DNA from: Arion vulgaris
Lineage: Eukaryota > Mollusca > Gastropoda > Stylommatophora > Arionidae
NCBI GenBank assembly: GCA_020796225.1
Contig: CM036754.1
Span: forward strand, 67,882,000-67,945,999
Direction: 5' to 3'
Length of the DNA: 64,000 nt
Positions 60,501 through 61,192 of the stretch are shown here, in pieces; positions within the stretch are counted from its first letter, which is position 1; each line of letters starts with the position of its first letter. The translations under genes and the position numbers were made by a program. Under the pieces are notes generated by a model, which worked only from the letters and a program-made list of their open reading frames with translations, ran no database searches and was not told the origin of the DNA.

Positions 60501-60974
60501 CTGACAACAAAATAAGACCACACATGACACTCTATAACAATGCAGACAGAGAAGAGAGAGAGACAGTGATGTAAGTGGAAGGAGAACATCTAGAGATGAA
60601 CAAATAGTAACATCTCAGAGTATATCACTAGGAAGACAGGGAGAAAGAGACAGCATTACAAACAAGTGGAAAGACTAACATATGGACTACTACTACTACT
60701 ACTACTAGCAGTATCAATATTGGAATCAAGTTATGTAACAACTACCTAAGTATGATACTACTAACCCTTCTCACAGTCAGATTTTAATCAAAATGTTACA
60801 CCTACCTACTTACCTACCTTGCTATAAATCAAGTTATGTAACAACTACCTAAGTATGACACTACTAACCCTTCTCACAATCAGATTCTAACCAAAATGTT
60901 ACACATACCTACCTTGCTATAAATGCATCAAATATATGTCCCCTTAATGAATTGCAGATTTCCTGTAGGTAAGG
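13045..60974 (-). CDS. GRK2: GRK2/GRK3-type G-protein-coupled receptor kinase, partial gene (13 exons)
   Basis: Kinases of this family phosphorylate agonist-occupied receptors at the plasma membrane, which recruits arrestin. Their RGS-homology (RH) domain can bind G-alpha-q and their PH domain binds G-beta-gamma and phosphoinositides. Thirteen GT-AG exons are readable here: end of RH; N-lobe (GRGGFGEV loop, AMK lysine); C-lobe (YRDLK, SDLG in the DFG position, MAPEV); AGC tail; RH return helices; PH in two exons; C-terminal tail and stop. All splice phases agree if five single-base gaps in three consecutive exons are allowed for. The first exons lie beyond the right edge, and the short exon ending ..CQWKNVELNIH in vertebrates was not found intact between 60913 and 50782. 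The kinase half is almost identical to vertebrate GRK2; the PH domain is much more diverged. Introns hold nearly all the repeats in this window. Confidence 0.95.
13252..13735. repeat. 28-bp minisatellite in the last intron
   Basis: About 17 copies of gcattgaaatgtgtgcagat plus gagatgga, beginning 20 bases from the acceptor of the last exon. Three minus-strand frames of 131-214 codons across it are repeat artefacts. The 490 bases that follow (13736-14228) show nothing recognisable. Confidence 0.93.
14229..14517. repeat. 58-bp tandem array, 5 copies
   Basis: The unit holds 'gttatcatatttactggagg' and 'catttggtcaatttgactgg'. Copies are almost identical; the third has two single-base deletions. 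Confidence 0.95.
14515..14830 (-). mobile_element. LINE C-terminal remnant
   Basis: The minus-strand peptide [19 protein letters not shown], then FVAALCAAG, matches the C-terminal pattern of RTE-like LINE ORFs (..GRPxxTWRRxVExELKxM..W.., ..LVxALCA). It is a 5'-truncated remnant. Confidence 0.75.
14915..15130 (+). mobile_element. LINE 3' end remnant (family L1b)
   Basis: The plus strand reads [20 protein letters not shown], then [17 protein letters not shown]. The same tip recurs at 20169-20460 (plus) and 21815-22105 (minus). The conserved end 'gcaggcc[a/c]tacgtaac' is followed by TAATAATAAT. Confidence 0.8.
15171..15306 (+). repeat. Inverted repeat arm 2 (pairs with 12207-12336)
   Basis: 'acaggctcttattatttgtg' through 'tctgactccct' is the reverse complement of arm 1, with only a few differences over about 130 bases. 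Confidence 0.85.
15440..15875 (-). mobile_element. tRNA-derived SINE-B, minus strand, full length
   Basis: On the minus strand the head reads 'tgcgtagcggttaggtgctt' (A box) and 'ccaggttcgctccc' (B box). The body passes through 'gagatctagttcccagtcct' to a 3' end with TCAATCAATCA. It matches 8825-9265 along its length. Confidence 0.85.
16076..16189 (-). CDS. GRK2: GRK2 exon: PH domain, second half
   Basis: An acceptor gttacag|TTA and a donor CCT|gtaagt bound exactly 38 codons: [14 protein letters not shown].., [17 protein letters not shown]. This corresponds to SLLTMEEIQSV..KCLLLKIRGGKQFI of mammalian GRK2, beta strands 4-7 of the PH fold. Both ends are phase 0. Confidence 0.9.
16205..16325. 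repeat. TA-rich duplication, about 70 bp, 2 copies
   Basis: 'tatgttatagttgg[g/a][c/t]tcaaagag' occurs twice, separated by TATATATA. 16326-16680 has no recognisable feature apart from an A9 run. Confidence 0.8.
16680..16965 (+). mobile_element. LINE C-terminal remnant
   Basis: The plus strand reads [20 protein letters not shown], then [14 protein letters not shown]. This fits the conserved LINE end '(R/H)YKDxCKRDxKxxxIDxxxWExxxxDRxxWRxxx'. Stops follow. Confidence 0.7.
17094..17261 (-). other. Unassigned open segment with splice-like ends
   Basis: A stretch of 168 bases lies between tttttacag| and GGAG|gtagga on the minus strand. One frame is open throughout: [20 protein letters not shown], then [20 protein letters not shown]. 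It sits in the intron between the two PH exons, whose joining is already in phase without it. I recognise no family. It may be an unrecognised repeat or an alternative exon. Confidence 0.25.
17420..17645 (+). mobile_element. LINE C-terminal remnant
   Basis: The plus strand reads [20 protein letters not shown], then [20 protein letters not shown] and a stop. It matches the end pattern ..DRxxWRxLVxALCxxRxxx of a LINE ORF. Confidence 0.7.
17700..17945 (+). mobile_element. tRNA-derived SINE-C
   Basis: The head has 'tgtggcttagtggtaatgag' (A box) and 'tgtggttcaaactctg' (B box). The body contains 'aaagcaatggcaaactactg', 'gatgcctagaaaa' and 'gtcctgtaaaggatatgcc'. The body is shared with 32640-32830. 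The block 'AATGGCAAACxACT..TGCCTAGAAAA' resembles a motif seen in SINEs and L2-like tails of distant animals. Confidence 0.8.
18006..18159 (-). pseudogene. GRK2: GRK2 exon: PH domain, first half, with one missing base
   Basis: An acceptor ctcacag|CT is followed by [20 protein letters not shown], then [16 protein letters not shown]. This matches [20 protein letters not shown] and LFPNRLEW of mammalian GRK2. After ARDG the continuation FLQGKSVE|gtatat lies one base out of frame, at the GG of 18030-18031. With that base the exon would be 155 bp and fit both neighbours in phase. It could be a sequencing gap or a real mutation. The donor is GAG|gtatat. Confidence 0.85.
18365..18498. repeat. Tandem repeat, about 55 bp, 2-3 copies
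   Basis: 'agtaacttcacacaattcaa' and 'tatgtggtcacagtatgca' alternate with small length differences. Confidence 0.8.
18640..18795 (-). mobile_element. SINE-A fragment
   Basis: Only the 3' half is recognisable: 'ggattgactttatt', 'ccatatggtctggcccctct' and 'atggcatgccacatgcc'. The tRNA-like head is missing, perhaps overwritten by the adjoining SINE-H. Confidence 0.5.
18796..19005 (+). mobile_element. SINE-H copy 1
   Basis: 'ttctggggcgcaaggtca' (degraded B box), 'gattggactacaggaaaatc', 'acctctgaagtcgaagaaag' and 'aatggcgaggaacactggtg'. The same series is at 41880-42090 (minus) and 62885-63065 (plus). The 3' half is also shared with SINE-E. Confidence 0.65.
19011..19912 (+). pseudogene. LINE reverse transcriptase C-terminal half, one frameshift
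   Basis: The first frame (19011-19688) contains [15 protein letters not shown] (FADD catalytic motif), [42 protein letters not shown] and [12 protein letters not shown], the palm-thumb series of an RTE-like non-LTR reverse transcriptase. It is out of frame near 19650, and the continuation [19 protein letters not shown], then [20 protein letters not shown], runs to a stop just before (TAAG)n. The N-terminal half and the endonuclease are absent. This is the best preserved LINE of its family in the window, but it is dead. Confidence 0.9.
20085..20178. repeat. 17-20 bp tandem repeat
   Basis: About five copies of 'aatatgtcaataac[aa]catc'. Confidence 0.85.
20180..20465 (+). mobile_element. LINE 3' end remnant (family L1b)
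   Basis: The plus strand reads [20 protein letters not shown], then [20 protein letters not shown] followed by a stop. It is the same 3' tip as at 14915-15130 and, inverted, at 21815-22105. The end is followed by ATTATTATTATT. Confidence 0.85.
20500..20640 (-). mobile_element. tRNA-like SINE head (SINE-I), minus strand
   Basis: On the minus strand 'gttgtgggttcaatccc' is a good B box, and 'ctggaggtaggagggtcaat' (plus strand) belongs to the body. The sequence that would lie 5' of the B box is the same as the unit of the neighbouring 50-bp array. Confidence 0.6.
20620..21725. repeat. 50-bp minisatellite, 22 copies
   Basis: The unit joins atcaaccctattgtgcctga, gttgata[g/a]gttaacatgt and atgcatgagaat. 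Copies are almost identical; most changes are G/A at one site, and one copy has a single-base deletion. ATCAAC..GTTGAT is an inverted repeat inside each unit. The first unit merges into the SINE-I head. Confidence 0.97.
21815..22105 (-). mobile_element. LINE 3' end remnant (family L1b)
   Basis: The minus-strand peptide [24 protein letters not shown] series ([20 protein letters not shown]) is followed by [12 protein letters not shown]. Upstream, 'agaagatggaaatatgttgg' corresponds to RRWKYVGHT. It is inverted relative to 20180-20465, with the 50-bp array between them. Confidence 0.8.
22262..22432. repeat. Two-copy tandem duplication, about 80 bp
   Basis: 'tctcacatttgtatt[c/t]catat' through 'attactgcagatttaatgat' occurs twice. 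Confidence 0.9.
22650..22865 (-). mobile_element. tRNA-derived SINE-F, minus strand
   Basis: The minus-strand head is near 22855 ('tggccgaatggattagagaa', A box). The body contains 'ttcaggttaggatttttctt' and 'atggctagtgcagtcgctgt' (plus strand). Other copies: 36850-37075, 51815-52325 (split) and 29300-29480 (opposite strand). Confidence 0.75.
23013..23676. mobile_element. Tc1/mariner-type MITE
   Basis: The left end TAGTTAGTTCTAAAATTCGT and the right end (minus strand) TAGTGCGTTCCAAAATTTGT are inverted repeats about 28 bp long, continuing GAACA. Both are flanked by TA (23011-23012, 23677-23678). No transposase frame lies inside the 664 bp. Confidence 0.65.
23903..25615 (-). pseudogene. I-type LINE, 5'-truncated, with 18-bp target duplication
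   Basis: The minus strand encodes, in order, a reverse transcriptase palm ([31 protein letters not shown]), a thumb ([16 protein letters not shown]), an RNase H domain ([19 protein letters not shown] .. [10 protein letters not shown]) and a C-terminal tip ([20 protein letters not shown]). Frame breaks lie near 24850, 24365 and 24210. The flanks are identical over 18 bases, TTGTACGATACACATGTT at 23885-23902 and 25616-25633, so the insertion borders are exact and the 5' end was lost at insertion. It is the reference for related pieces at 2455, 5943, 47040 and 49644. Confidence 0.93.
25616..25978. repeat. Minisatellite, about 30-32 bp, starting in the LINE target duplication
   Basis: About 11 copies of a unit with 'catgtacaactgtacgatac' and 'cacataatgttg'. 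The first unit contains the right-hand 18-bp target duplication. Minus-strand frames reading '[11 protein letters not shown]' are artefacts. Confidence 0.93.
26812..28128 (-). mobile_element. Mariner-family transposon
   Basis: Inverted repeats run from CGAGAGCGCATTGAAAAGTA (left) and CGAGGGTGCATTGAAAGTAA (right, minus strand) for over 40 bases (tgcctccaagtccataactt). The flanks are TA on each side (26810-26811, 28129-28130). The total length of 1317 bp is normal for mariner. The homologous site in copy 2 of the host element is empty. Confidence 0.95.
26927..28007 (-). pseudogene. Mariner transposase, frameshifted and internally deleted
   Basis: The first part (28007-27306) has the paired helix-turn-helix region and [20 protein letters not shown] with the first catalytic Asp. 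The second part (27298-26927) has [12 protein letters not shown] (second Asp) and [13 protein letters not shown] (third Asp). The parts are in different frames, with the break near 27330-27350, and [11 protein letters not shown] lacks about eight residues usually present before FWD. There are 35 residues between the second and third Asp by my count; 34 is usual. It cannot encode an intact enzyme. Confidence 0.93.
28665..29290. other. No feature recognised
   Basis: AT-rich intron sequence with an (AC)n run at 28997-29014. No coding signal or known repeat seen. Confidence 0.5.
29300..29485 (+). mobile_element. SINE-F, plus strand
   Basis: The head 'gcgtccagttgaatagatta' and B-box-like 'cctggatttaatccctggta', then 'aaggccaaggagttttttct' and 'ctgcactagccatg', are the inverse of 36850-37075. 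Confidence 0.7.
29530..29725 (-). mobile_element. SINE-A, minus strand
   Basis: 'atggcacaccacctgctgag', 'agtattacacaaaac' and, on the minus strand, 'tcgtgggttcaaattctaac' (B box) identify this copy. 29726-30115 shows nothing recognisable. Confidence 0.7.
30120..30345 (+). mobile_element. SINE-B 3' half, plus strand
   Basis: 'tacatggggaacccttgctg', 'agatcttcttgtgtaagaaa' and the 3' end 'tcctatcaatcaatcaatca' match SINE-B. The tRNA-like half is missing. Confidence 0.7.
30415..30695 (-). mobile_element. SINE-G, minus strand
   Basis: On the minus strand 'tagcacagtgatatgtgcac' (A box) and 'atctcagttcaatccagttg' (B box) lead to 'gttgaccacatggcacccat' and 'accacacggtatg'. This is the uninterrupted counterpart of 5178-5615. 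Confidence 0.7.
30700..31425. other. Mostly unassigned; short ATGAGACATG-type tandem at 31160-31250
   Basis: 'gacatg[t]gagatgagacatgc' is loosely repeated. Around 30960-31045 the minus strand has a lysine/arginine-rich stretch that could be an old LINE end, but this is too weak to call. Confidence 0.4.
31430..31660 (+). mobile_element. tRNA-derived SINE-D with A-rich tail
   Basis: 'cagcgtgttcgtagcgcgtt' (A-box region) and 'gtgcgggttcaactccgcga' (B box GGTTCAACTCC) are close to a real tRNA. The body has 'accgagccgaaggg' twice, and the end is gggaaaaaaagaaaaaaaagg. Confidence 0.8.
31785..31985. repeat. Tandem repeat, about 55-60 bp, 3 copies
   Basis: 'gagacacatacaatagtgga' and 'catagacagataaaacattg' alternate with variation. 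Confidence 0.8.
32008..32169 (-). pseudogene. GRK2: GRK2 exon: RH return helices, with one missing base
   Basis: An acceptor gttgcag|TTG is followed by [20 protein letters not shown], then [14 protein letters not shown]. This matches [20 protein letters not shown] and QQEVAETVFDTIN of mammals. Near the 3' end the frame slips by one base at the GG of 32030-32031 (AAGCC where AAGGCC would continue ..[11 protein letters not shown]). As written the frame ends in a stop overlapping the donor CTAG|gtatag. With the base the exon fits both neighbours in phase. Confidence 0.88.
32300..32397. repeat. 31-bp tandem repeat, 3 copies
   Basis: 'acacctggatgtgttcatca' plus 'tcatcaaatgg'. Confidence 0.9.
32640..32832 (+). 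mobile_element. SINE-C, plus strand
   Basis: 'gagttcgaatcatgctgcgg' (B box) is followed by the shared core 'cattcagaaagcaatggcaa', 'taatgcctagaaaaat' and 'aaagtcctgtaaaggatat', as at 17700-17945. The A-box half is poor. Confidence 0.75.
32835..33195 (-). mobile_element. LINE C-terminal remnant
   Basis: The minus strand reads [20 protein letters not shown], then a shifted frame with [12 protein letters not shown] and [15 protein letters not shown] pieces. This is the ..RRWxxIGHTLR..GRPxxTLRR.. end of an RTE-like LINE. Confidence 0.8.
33335..34205. repeat. 92-bp tandem array, 9 copies, with dispersed-repeat leader
   Basis: The unit contains 'acctactcatattcttggca', 'taaaccacacacagagtagt' and 'ttacttagttaatgagaacc', with an exact 92-bp spacing. 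The leader 33335-33400 is homologous to 6945-7010. Confidence 0.95.
34225..34444 (-). repeat. Two tandem copies of the 3' edge of the neighbouring exon
   Basis: 'cttgattcctttc[t/g]tattttcc' occurs at about 34233 and 34343, and the real exon edge 'cttgattcctttcgtatctt' at 34445. The three are joined by shared intron sequence ('cagccagtgatagacttt'). Each copy brings the end of the exon and its donor position; one keeps GT (aag|gtgaag), the other has AT. Confidence 0.9.
34445..34604 (-). pseudogene. GRK2: GRK2 exon: kinase C-tail, with three missing bases
   Basis: An acceptor tttcag|TGC is followed by [20 protein letters not shown]. The frame is then lost at the AAAA run (plus strand 34539-34542) and gives a stop. 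Restoring one A and two Gs (around 34506-34513) would read ..SPPLIPPR.. and then [20 protein letters not shown]. Three separate single-base gaps, all in A or G runs, cancel to keep the outer frames. The donor is AAG|gtgatt. Either a local consensus error or real decay. Confidence 0.9.
34690..34915 (+). mobile_element. LINE C-terminal remnant
   Basis: The plus strand reads [20 protein letters not shown], then [15 protein letters not shown], the post-thumb LINE segment (..QxxWFGHxxRM..). Confidence 0.75.
34935..35040. repeat. Two-copy duplication, about 50 bp
   Basis: 'cttaacggcaagagtggaca' with 'aacaattccat' occurs twice. Confidence 0.8.
35150..35870. repeat. 75-bp minisatellite, about 10 copies
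   Basis: The unit holds 'taacaaagagaaagtagagt', 'gtacatcatcgacatgggat' and 'tcatgcctctcacagactac' (75-bp spacing). The right half carries several single-base deletions. Minus-strand frames exist because 75 is a multiple of three. The 315 bases that follow show nothing else. Confidence 0.95.
36190..36290 (-). CDS. GRK2: GRK2 exon: kinase C-lobe end
   Basis: An acceptor ttgcag|AAT and a donor GG|gtaagt bound 33 codons plus two bases: [20 protein letters not shown], then [13 protein letters not shown]. The mammalian counterpart is [20 protein letters not shown] and QRDVNRRLGCLGR. The phases match the exons on both sides. Confidence 0.95.
36355..36770. repeat. 57-bp tandem array, 7 copies
   Basis: The unit joins aaccaaagaccgtcttattg, gtggttatatcaggatgaga and acataagacagcaacct. 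Confidence 0.95.
36850..37075 (-). mobile_element. SINE-F, minus strand
   Basis: On the minus strand 'gcgtctgtccaagtggatta' (A box) and 'acccaggtttaatccatggt' (B box) are followed by a body ending 'actagccatacgcccattaa'. It matches 22650-22865. Confidence 0.8.
37155..37205 (-). repeat. Copy of the 3' edge and donor of exon 37253-37319
   Basis: 'ggtggctaaattaccattgt' plus 'catacgatctatc' repeats the exon border at 37240-37280 ('ggtggctgacttaccattgt'). In gene sense the copy reads ATG|gtaatt, so a GT donor is kept. The spacing is about 79 bp, with an (AC)n run between. Confidence 0.85.
37253..37319 (-). CDS. GRK2: GRK2 exon: activation-segment helix G region
   Basis: An acceptor tcctcag|A and a donor ATG|gtaagt bound one base plus 22 codons: [20 protein letters not shown] plus TM. 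This is the mammalian sequence with one conservative change (MTLTM). The phase fits GG left by the preceding exon (G-HSPF). Confidence 0.96.
37380..37400. repeat. (CA)n microsatellite
   Basis: About ten CA units; a similar run is at 37204-37220. Confidence 0.9.
37515..37693 (-). repeat. About 33-bp tandem units derived from the 3' edge of exon 37697
   Basis: About six units of 'tgagcaacacttgcaacttc' plus 'tcttactcca' lead up to the real border 'cttctcttaccctttgagca'. In gene sense the exon ends GTTGCTCAAAGG|gtaagaga, and the units read GTTGCTCATTGGAGTAAGAGA-like (split here: gttgctcatt, ggagtaagaga). The array is a decayed expansion of the exon end plus donor. Confidence 0.8.
37697..37804 (-). 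CDS. GRK2: GRK2 exon: APE motif and helix F
   Basis: An acceptor gttacag|T and a donor AAAGG|gtaaga enclose [20 protein letters not shown], then [15 protein letters not shown]. It carries the kinase subdomain VIII APE motif and the subdomain IX D-W-S-G-like region. It differs from mammals at only a few residues (QKGVAYD, SLGCMLFKLLRG). Confidence 0.96.
37880..38345 (-). mobile_element. LINE remnant, RNase H domain
   Basis: The minus strand reads [20 protein letters not shown], the RNase H tail (QWIPxHxxIxGNExAD), then [16 protein letters not shown] and RDQIAIL. Upstream on the same strand a broken frame continues to about 38345. Confidence 0.85.
38483..38577 (-). CDS. GRK2: GRK2 exon: catalytic loop end and DLG motif
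   Basis: An acceptor ggttgcag|CCA and a donor GT|gtaagt enclose [20 protein letters not shown], then [18 protein letters not shown] completes the catalytic loop; SDLG holds the magnesium-binding Asp. It differs from mammalian GRK2 at one position (DEHGHV). The last codon is split GT|T with the next exon. Confidence 0.97.
38700..39105 (+). mobile_element. LINE 3' end remnant (family L1a)
   Basis: The plus strand reads [20 protein letters not shown], then [19 protein letters not shown], followed by the family tail 'atctcttcttatcctgatgt'. It is the longest of three copies (296-535, 60195-60425). Confidence 0.85.
39125..39545. repeat. 15-bp minisatellite, about 27 copies
   Basis: The unit is gaccagaccaggcatt with variants gaccagatatt and gaccaggaccagagcag. 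The long minus-strand frames (WSGQCLVW..) are artefacts. Confidence 0.95.
39770..40025 (-). mobile_element. LINE C-terminal remnant, copy 1 of 2
   Basis: The minus strand reads a [14 protein letters not shown] patch ('cgcagaggcagaccaagaag'), then [10 protein letters not shown]. The same sequence recurs at 40535-40785 with about 90-95% identity. Confidence 0.75.
40120..40525 (+). mobile_element. SINE-B, plus strand
   Basis: 'gtgacatcaagttcctagtc', 'aaattacatatgggatcctc', 'gttgagatcttcctatgtaa' and the end 'gtccaatcaatcgatc' follow the order of SINE-B at 15440-15875. The tRNA-like head is decayed. It lies between two copies of the same LINE end. Confidence 0.7.
40535..40785 (-). mobile_element. 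LINE C-terminal remnant, copy 2 of 2
   Basis: The same 250 bases as 39770-40025, including 'tcaaggtgcgtat', 'ggacgttgctctctttgcag' and 'tatagtatgttgttt'. Confidence 0.75.
40803..41350 (-). repeat. About 30-bp array derived from the 3' edge of exon 41352, split by D1
   Basis: About ten units of 'cataccttcagatccctaca' plus 'gcccatacacaa' lie at 40803-41030 and again at 41285-41345, next to the real border 'cataccttgagatccctata'. In gene sense the exon ends TAGGGATCTCAAG|gtatg and most units read TAGGGATCTGAAG|gtatg. Almost every unit therefore keeps a consensus 5' splice site. The D1 repeat interrupts the array. Confidence 0.92.
41040..41285 (+). repeat. Dispersed repeat D1, copy 3
   Basis: Matches 4645-4900: 'accactctgagtgatgtgta', 'cctacaagtaggccaacaca', 'gggtagcttccctaggtccc' and 'cttacgacatgtcttgtagg'. 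Confidence 0.75.
41352..41564 (-). CDS. GRK2: GRK2 exon: hinge, helices C to E and YRDLK
   Basis: An acceptor attacag|GAA and a donor AAG|gtatgt bound exactly 71 codons: [76 protein letters not shown] is the catalytic-loop motif (HRD-type) with the proton-accepting Asp. Near-identical to mammalian GRK2. Both edges of this exon have been copied into the neighbouring introns. Confidence 0.98.
41603..41650 (-). repeat. Copy of the 5' edge and acceptor of exon 41352-41564
   Basis: 'gtatgtcatgcatacaatga' plus 'aaggactaccttcctgtaatc' repeats 41533-41572 at a spacing of 78 bp, including the acceptor ttacag and the first roughly 40 bases of the exon. In gene sense it lies just upstream of the true acceptor. 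Confidence 0.92.
41880..42090 (-). mobile_element. SINE-H, minus strand
   Basis: On the minus strand 'ttctggggttcgaggccagc' (B box), 'ggttggactacaggaaacag', 'ctacaagtacatttaaattt' and 'gtcgagggacactagtgata' match 62885-63065. Confidence 0.75.
42095..43125. other. Intron with only short repeats
   Basis: A three-copy 'ggtgaccttgg[c/t]tctc' repeat (42099-42145), TCAATCAATCAA (42246-42270) and a (CT)n run (42498-42521). The rest is unique AT-rich sequence without recognisable coding. Confidence 0.6.
43130..43615. repeat. 70-bp tandem array, about 7 copies
   Basis: The unit joins gaccaagttgctacaactaa, gccaccagtctactgcacaa, tcactttgactgttaactgt and gcgaaggcat. The last copies carry small deletions. 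Confidence 0.95.
43725..44135 (-). mobile_element. LINE C-terminal remnant
   Basis: The minus strand reads [24 protein letters not shown] (..TxKxNxxVLExxGxxR..) and [20 protein letters not shown], i.e. the ..FxGHVxRxxGLEHxVxTGKIxGxRxRxRxR.. end of a LINE with frame breaks. Confidence 0.75.
44140..45160. other. No major feature; SINE-B scrap near 45000-45060
   Basis: 'gagatcaagttcctagtcct' (45027-45046) matches part of SINE-B. A GAGAGAGAGA run is at 44725, and 'atgtcagaggtatttatga' occurs twice (44830-44878). Otherwise unassigned. Confidence 0.5.
45162..45490. repeat. 21-bp minisatellite, about 15 copies
   Basis: The unit is ctactttaggcatagcacagc. Because 21 is a multiple of three, both strands stay open (GIAQPTL on plus, MPKVGCA on minus); neither is believed to be coding. 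Confidence 0.95.
45635..46312. repeat. About 30-bp minisatellite, 22 copies
   Basis: The unit holds 'cacatcttgctgtgacagag' and 'acagcagcca'. In gene sense (minus) it reads 'gctgctgtctctgtcacag', a pyrimidine tract ending in CACAG. Confidence 0.95.
46390..46630 (-). mobile_element. SINE-A, minus strand
   Basis: On the minus strand 'tggttaagccatttgcctgt' (A-box region) and 'ttgtgggttcaaatccagac' (B box) are followed by a 3' end with 'gaagtcaatctttc'. It is the best preserved copy of SINE-A. Confidence 0.85.
46690..46735. repeat. (ACAT)n / (AC)n microsatellite
   Basis: ACACACACACAC followed by eight ACAT/CATA units. Confidence 0.95.
46773..46872 (-). CDS. GRK2: GRK2 exon: catalytic lysine and helix C
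   Basis: An acceptor aaatcag|G and a donor GGG|gtaagc bound one base plus 33 codons: [20 protein letters not shown], then [16 protein letters not shown] holds the ATP-binding Lys, and the Glu of LNERIML is the helix-C partner region. One residue differs from mammals over this stretch (MKQGETL). Confidence 0.97.
47040..47671 (+). pseudogene. I-type LINE reverse transcriptase N-terminal part, frameshifted
   Basis: The plus strand reads [57 protein letters not shown], then in another frame [12 protein letters not shown] and [18 protein letters not shown]. These are the fingers and first palm blocks (..APGxDGVxY.., ..RPIPKP.., ..AxDLxxAYNxV..). The rest may continue at 49644 on the far side of the TTAA element. 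Confidence 0.9.
47676..49639. mobile_element. TTAA foldback element, copy 2, containing another TTAA element
   Basis: Ends GGGGGGATTC and GACTCCCCCC, with TTAA on both sides (47672-47675, 49640-49643). Arms are homologous to copy 1 at 26567-28551. This copy lacks the mariner (intact site 'gcgcaattgtaatatctaaa' near 47910) but carries a 1306-bp insertion at 48067-49372. It lies between two pieces of an I-type LINE. Confidence 0.9.
48067..49372. mobile_element. Nested TTAA element, non-autonomous
   Basis: Perfect terminal inverted repeats GGTAGATCTATCCTCA and TGAGGATAGATCTACC, flanked by TTAA at 48063-48066 and 49373-49376. The unoccupied site is seen in copy 1 at 28276-28279. It holds AT-rich sequence with no frame that looks like a transposase. 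Confidence 0.9.
49644..50440 (+). mobile_element. I-type LINE 3' part: RNase H and 3' UTR
   Basis: The plus strand reads [20 protein letters not shown], then [19 protein letters not shown] (RNase H tail, compare 24164-24361). A 3' region follows with 'gcatggcatgtaccatggtg'-like sequence and 'cttacgacatgcgtggcagg'. The 3' UTR block 50100-50430 is repeated at 50870-51200. Confidence 0.8.
50691..50782 (-). CDS. GRK2: GRK2 exon: glycine-rich loop
   Basis: An acceptor ttttagag-type region with aaacag|TTG and a donor AAAAT|gtgagt enclose [20 protein letters not shown], then [10 protein letters not shown] and AT of the next Met. All readable residues agree with mammalian GRK2. GRGGFGEV is the nucleotide-binding loop. 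The phase fits exon 46773-46872. Confidence 0.97.
50870..51200 (+). mobile_element. LINE 3' UTR fragment
   Basis: 'ttcatgtggaaatctgattc', 'atgcagccttagcatgggtg', 'tcagccagcgtttactgggt' and 'cttacgacatgcgtggcagg' repeat 50130-50430 closely. No coding part is attached. 51201-51390 is unassigned. Confidence 0.75.
51395..51640 (-). mobile_element. SINE-A, minus strand
   Basis: 'ggcatgccacctgccaaaat', 'cactctgtagcttctgtaac' and, on the minus strand, a tRNA-like head 'agctaaatggttacgctctt'. Confidence 0.75.
51815..52325 (-). mobile_element. SINE-F, split by SINE-E
   Basis: The left part (51815-51849) and right part (52185-52325) join into one SINE-F copy when SINE-E and one 12-bp duplication are removed: 'atggctagtgcagtcacagt', 'ttcaagttaggattttcttt', and minus-strand B-box-like 'gtgttcaatccactg'. 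Confidence 0.75.
51850..52184 (+). mobile_element. tRNA-derived SINE-E, copy 1, with 12-bp target duplication
   Basis: 'gtagttgatagtagctcggc' (A-box region), 'agctcgggttcgaacctact' (B box GGTTCGAACC) and a body through 'tctgaagtcggagaaaatct' to 'aaagcggacg' and a 17-A tail. It is flanked by AGAGCAGTGTAG at 51838-51849 and 52185-52196. Confidence 0.93.
52550..58740. repeat. 6.2-kb minisatellite, 24/29/30-bp units, over 200 copies
   Basis: The core is gtagaagtagagacaagtaa plus aact (24 bp); longer units add gtgta or atgta (29 bp) and an extra A or G (30 bp). In gene sense each unit reads ttttacttgtctctacttct followed by acag or actacacag. Variant units ('gtagtataag', 'gtagaaatag') recur about 0.9 kb apart (55030/55929, 55171/56067), a higher-order repeat. 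From 56580, and strongly from 58080, copies carry many single-base changes. Minus-strand frames of up to 373 codons are artefacts. Confidence 0.97.
58745..58985. other. Array border region with a possible ruined GRK2 exon
   Basis: In gene sense 58844-58801 reads ACAG|TTTATTGT, CAGTGGAAGAA, then TTTAG..AATTGAA.. and CAT. This resembles a coding sequence for ..CQWKNVELNIH with several extra or missing bases. A stray monomer of the next array lies at 58875-58900. See findings. Confidence 0.25.
58986..60190. repeat. 75-bp minisatellite, 16 copies
   Basis: The unit joins tcttcttctgcattaagtga, tcaagcaagttatgtgtaca, tcacatatagaactgaaaca and agtttagcttcaact. Copies are almost identical (C/T at one site; one ACT for TCT). 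One plus-strand frame stays open for 395 codons as 16 x 25 residues, but it has no ATG. Confidence 0.97.
60195..60425 (-). mobile_element. LINE 3' end remnant (family L1a), minus strand
   Basis: Reverse complement of the ends at 296-535 and 38735-39105: 'gcgtcatgataagaagagat', 'ttcataaatggtgt', 'gagtaacattgctctttgag' and 'agaaccatttaattt'. 60426-60720 is unassigned. Confidence 0.8.
60722..60912 (-). repeat. Tandem duplication of the 3' edge of exon 60913 with donor
   Basis: 'acctaccttgctataaat' at 60812-60829 repeats the real exon border at 60907-60924, within a roughly 95-bp duplication ('caagttatgtaacaactacc', 'cttctcaca[g/a]tcagatt'). In gene sense both read GCAAG|gtaggt. Confidence 0.92.
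60913..60974 (-). CDS. GRK2: GRK2 exon: RH domain helices before the kinase domain
   Basis: An acceptor tttttcag|CCT and a donor CAAG|gtaggt bound 20 codons plus two bases: [20 protein letters not shown]. The mammalian counterpart is [21 protein letters not shown]. The next exon in vertebrates (SDKFTRFCQWKNVELNIH) should start with one base completing the AG codon. Confidence 0.9.
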
Positions 60975-61192
60975 CTGAAAAATGAAAATATAGAAGCCAT
61001 CAATAAGATACACCATATAAAGAGAGATATGCAACATATAATCATATAGAGTTTATGTTTTATATTTCAATTTCTATGTTAGTTTAATAACCAACTACAT
61101 ACAAGTGCACTGTTTATACATGTACTTTCATAGAAGAATGTTAGCAGTACCATTGACAAACACTTTTCAAATTGCATGGTAACTCTTAGAGG

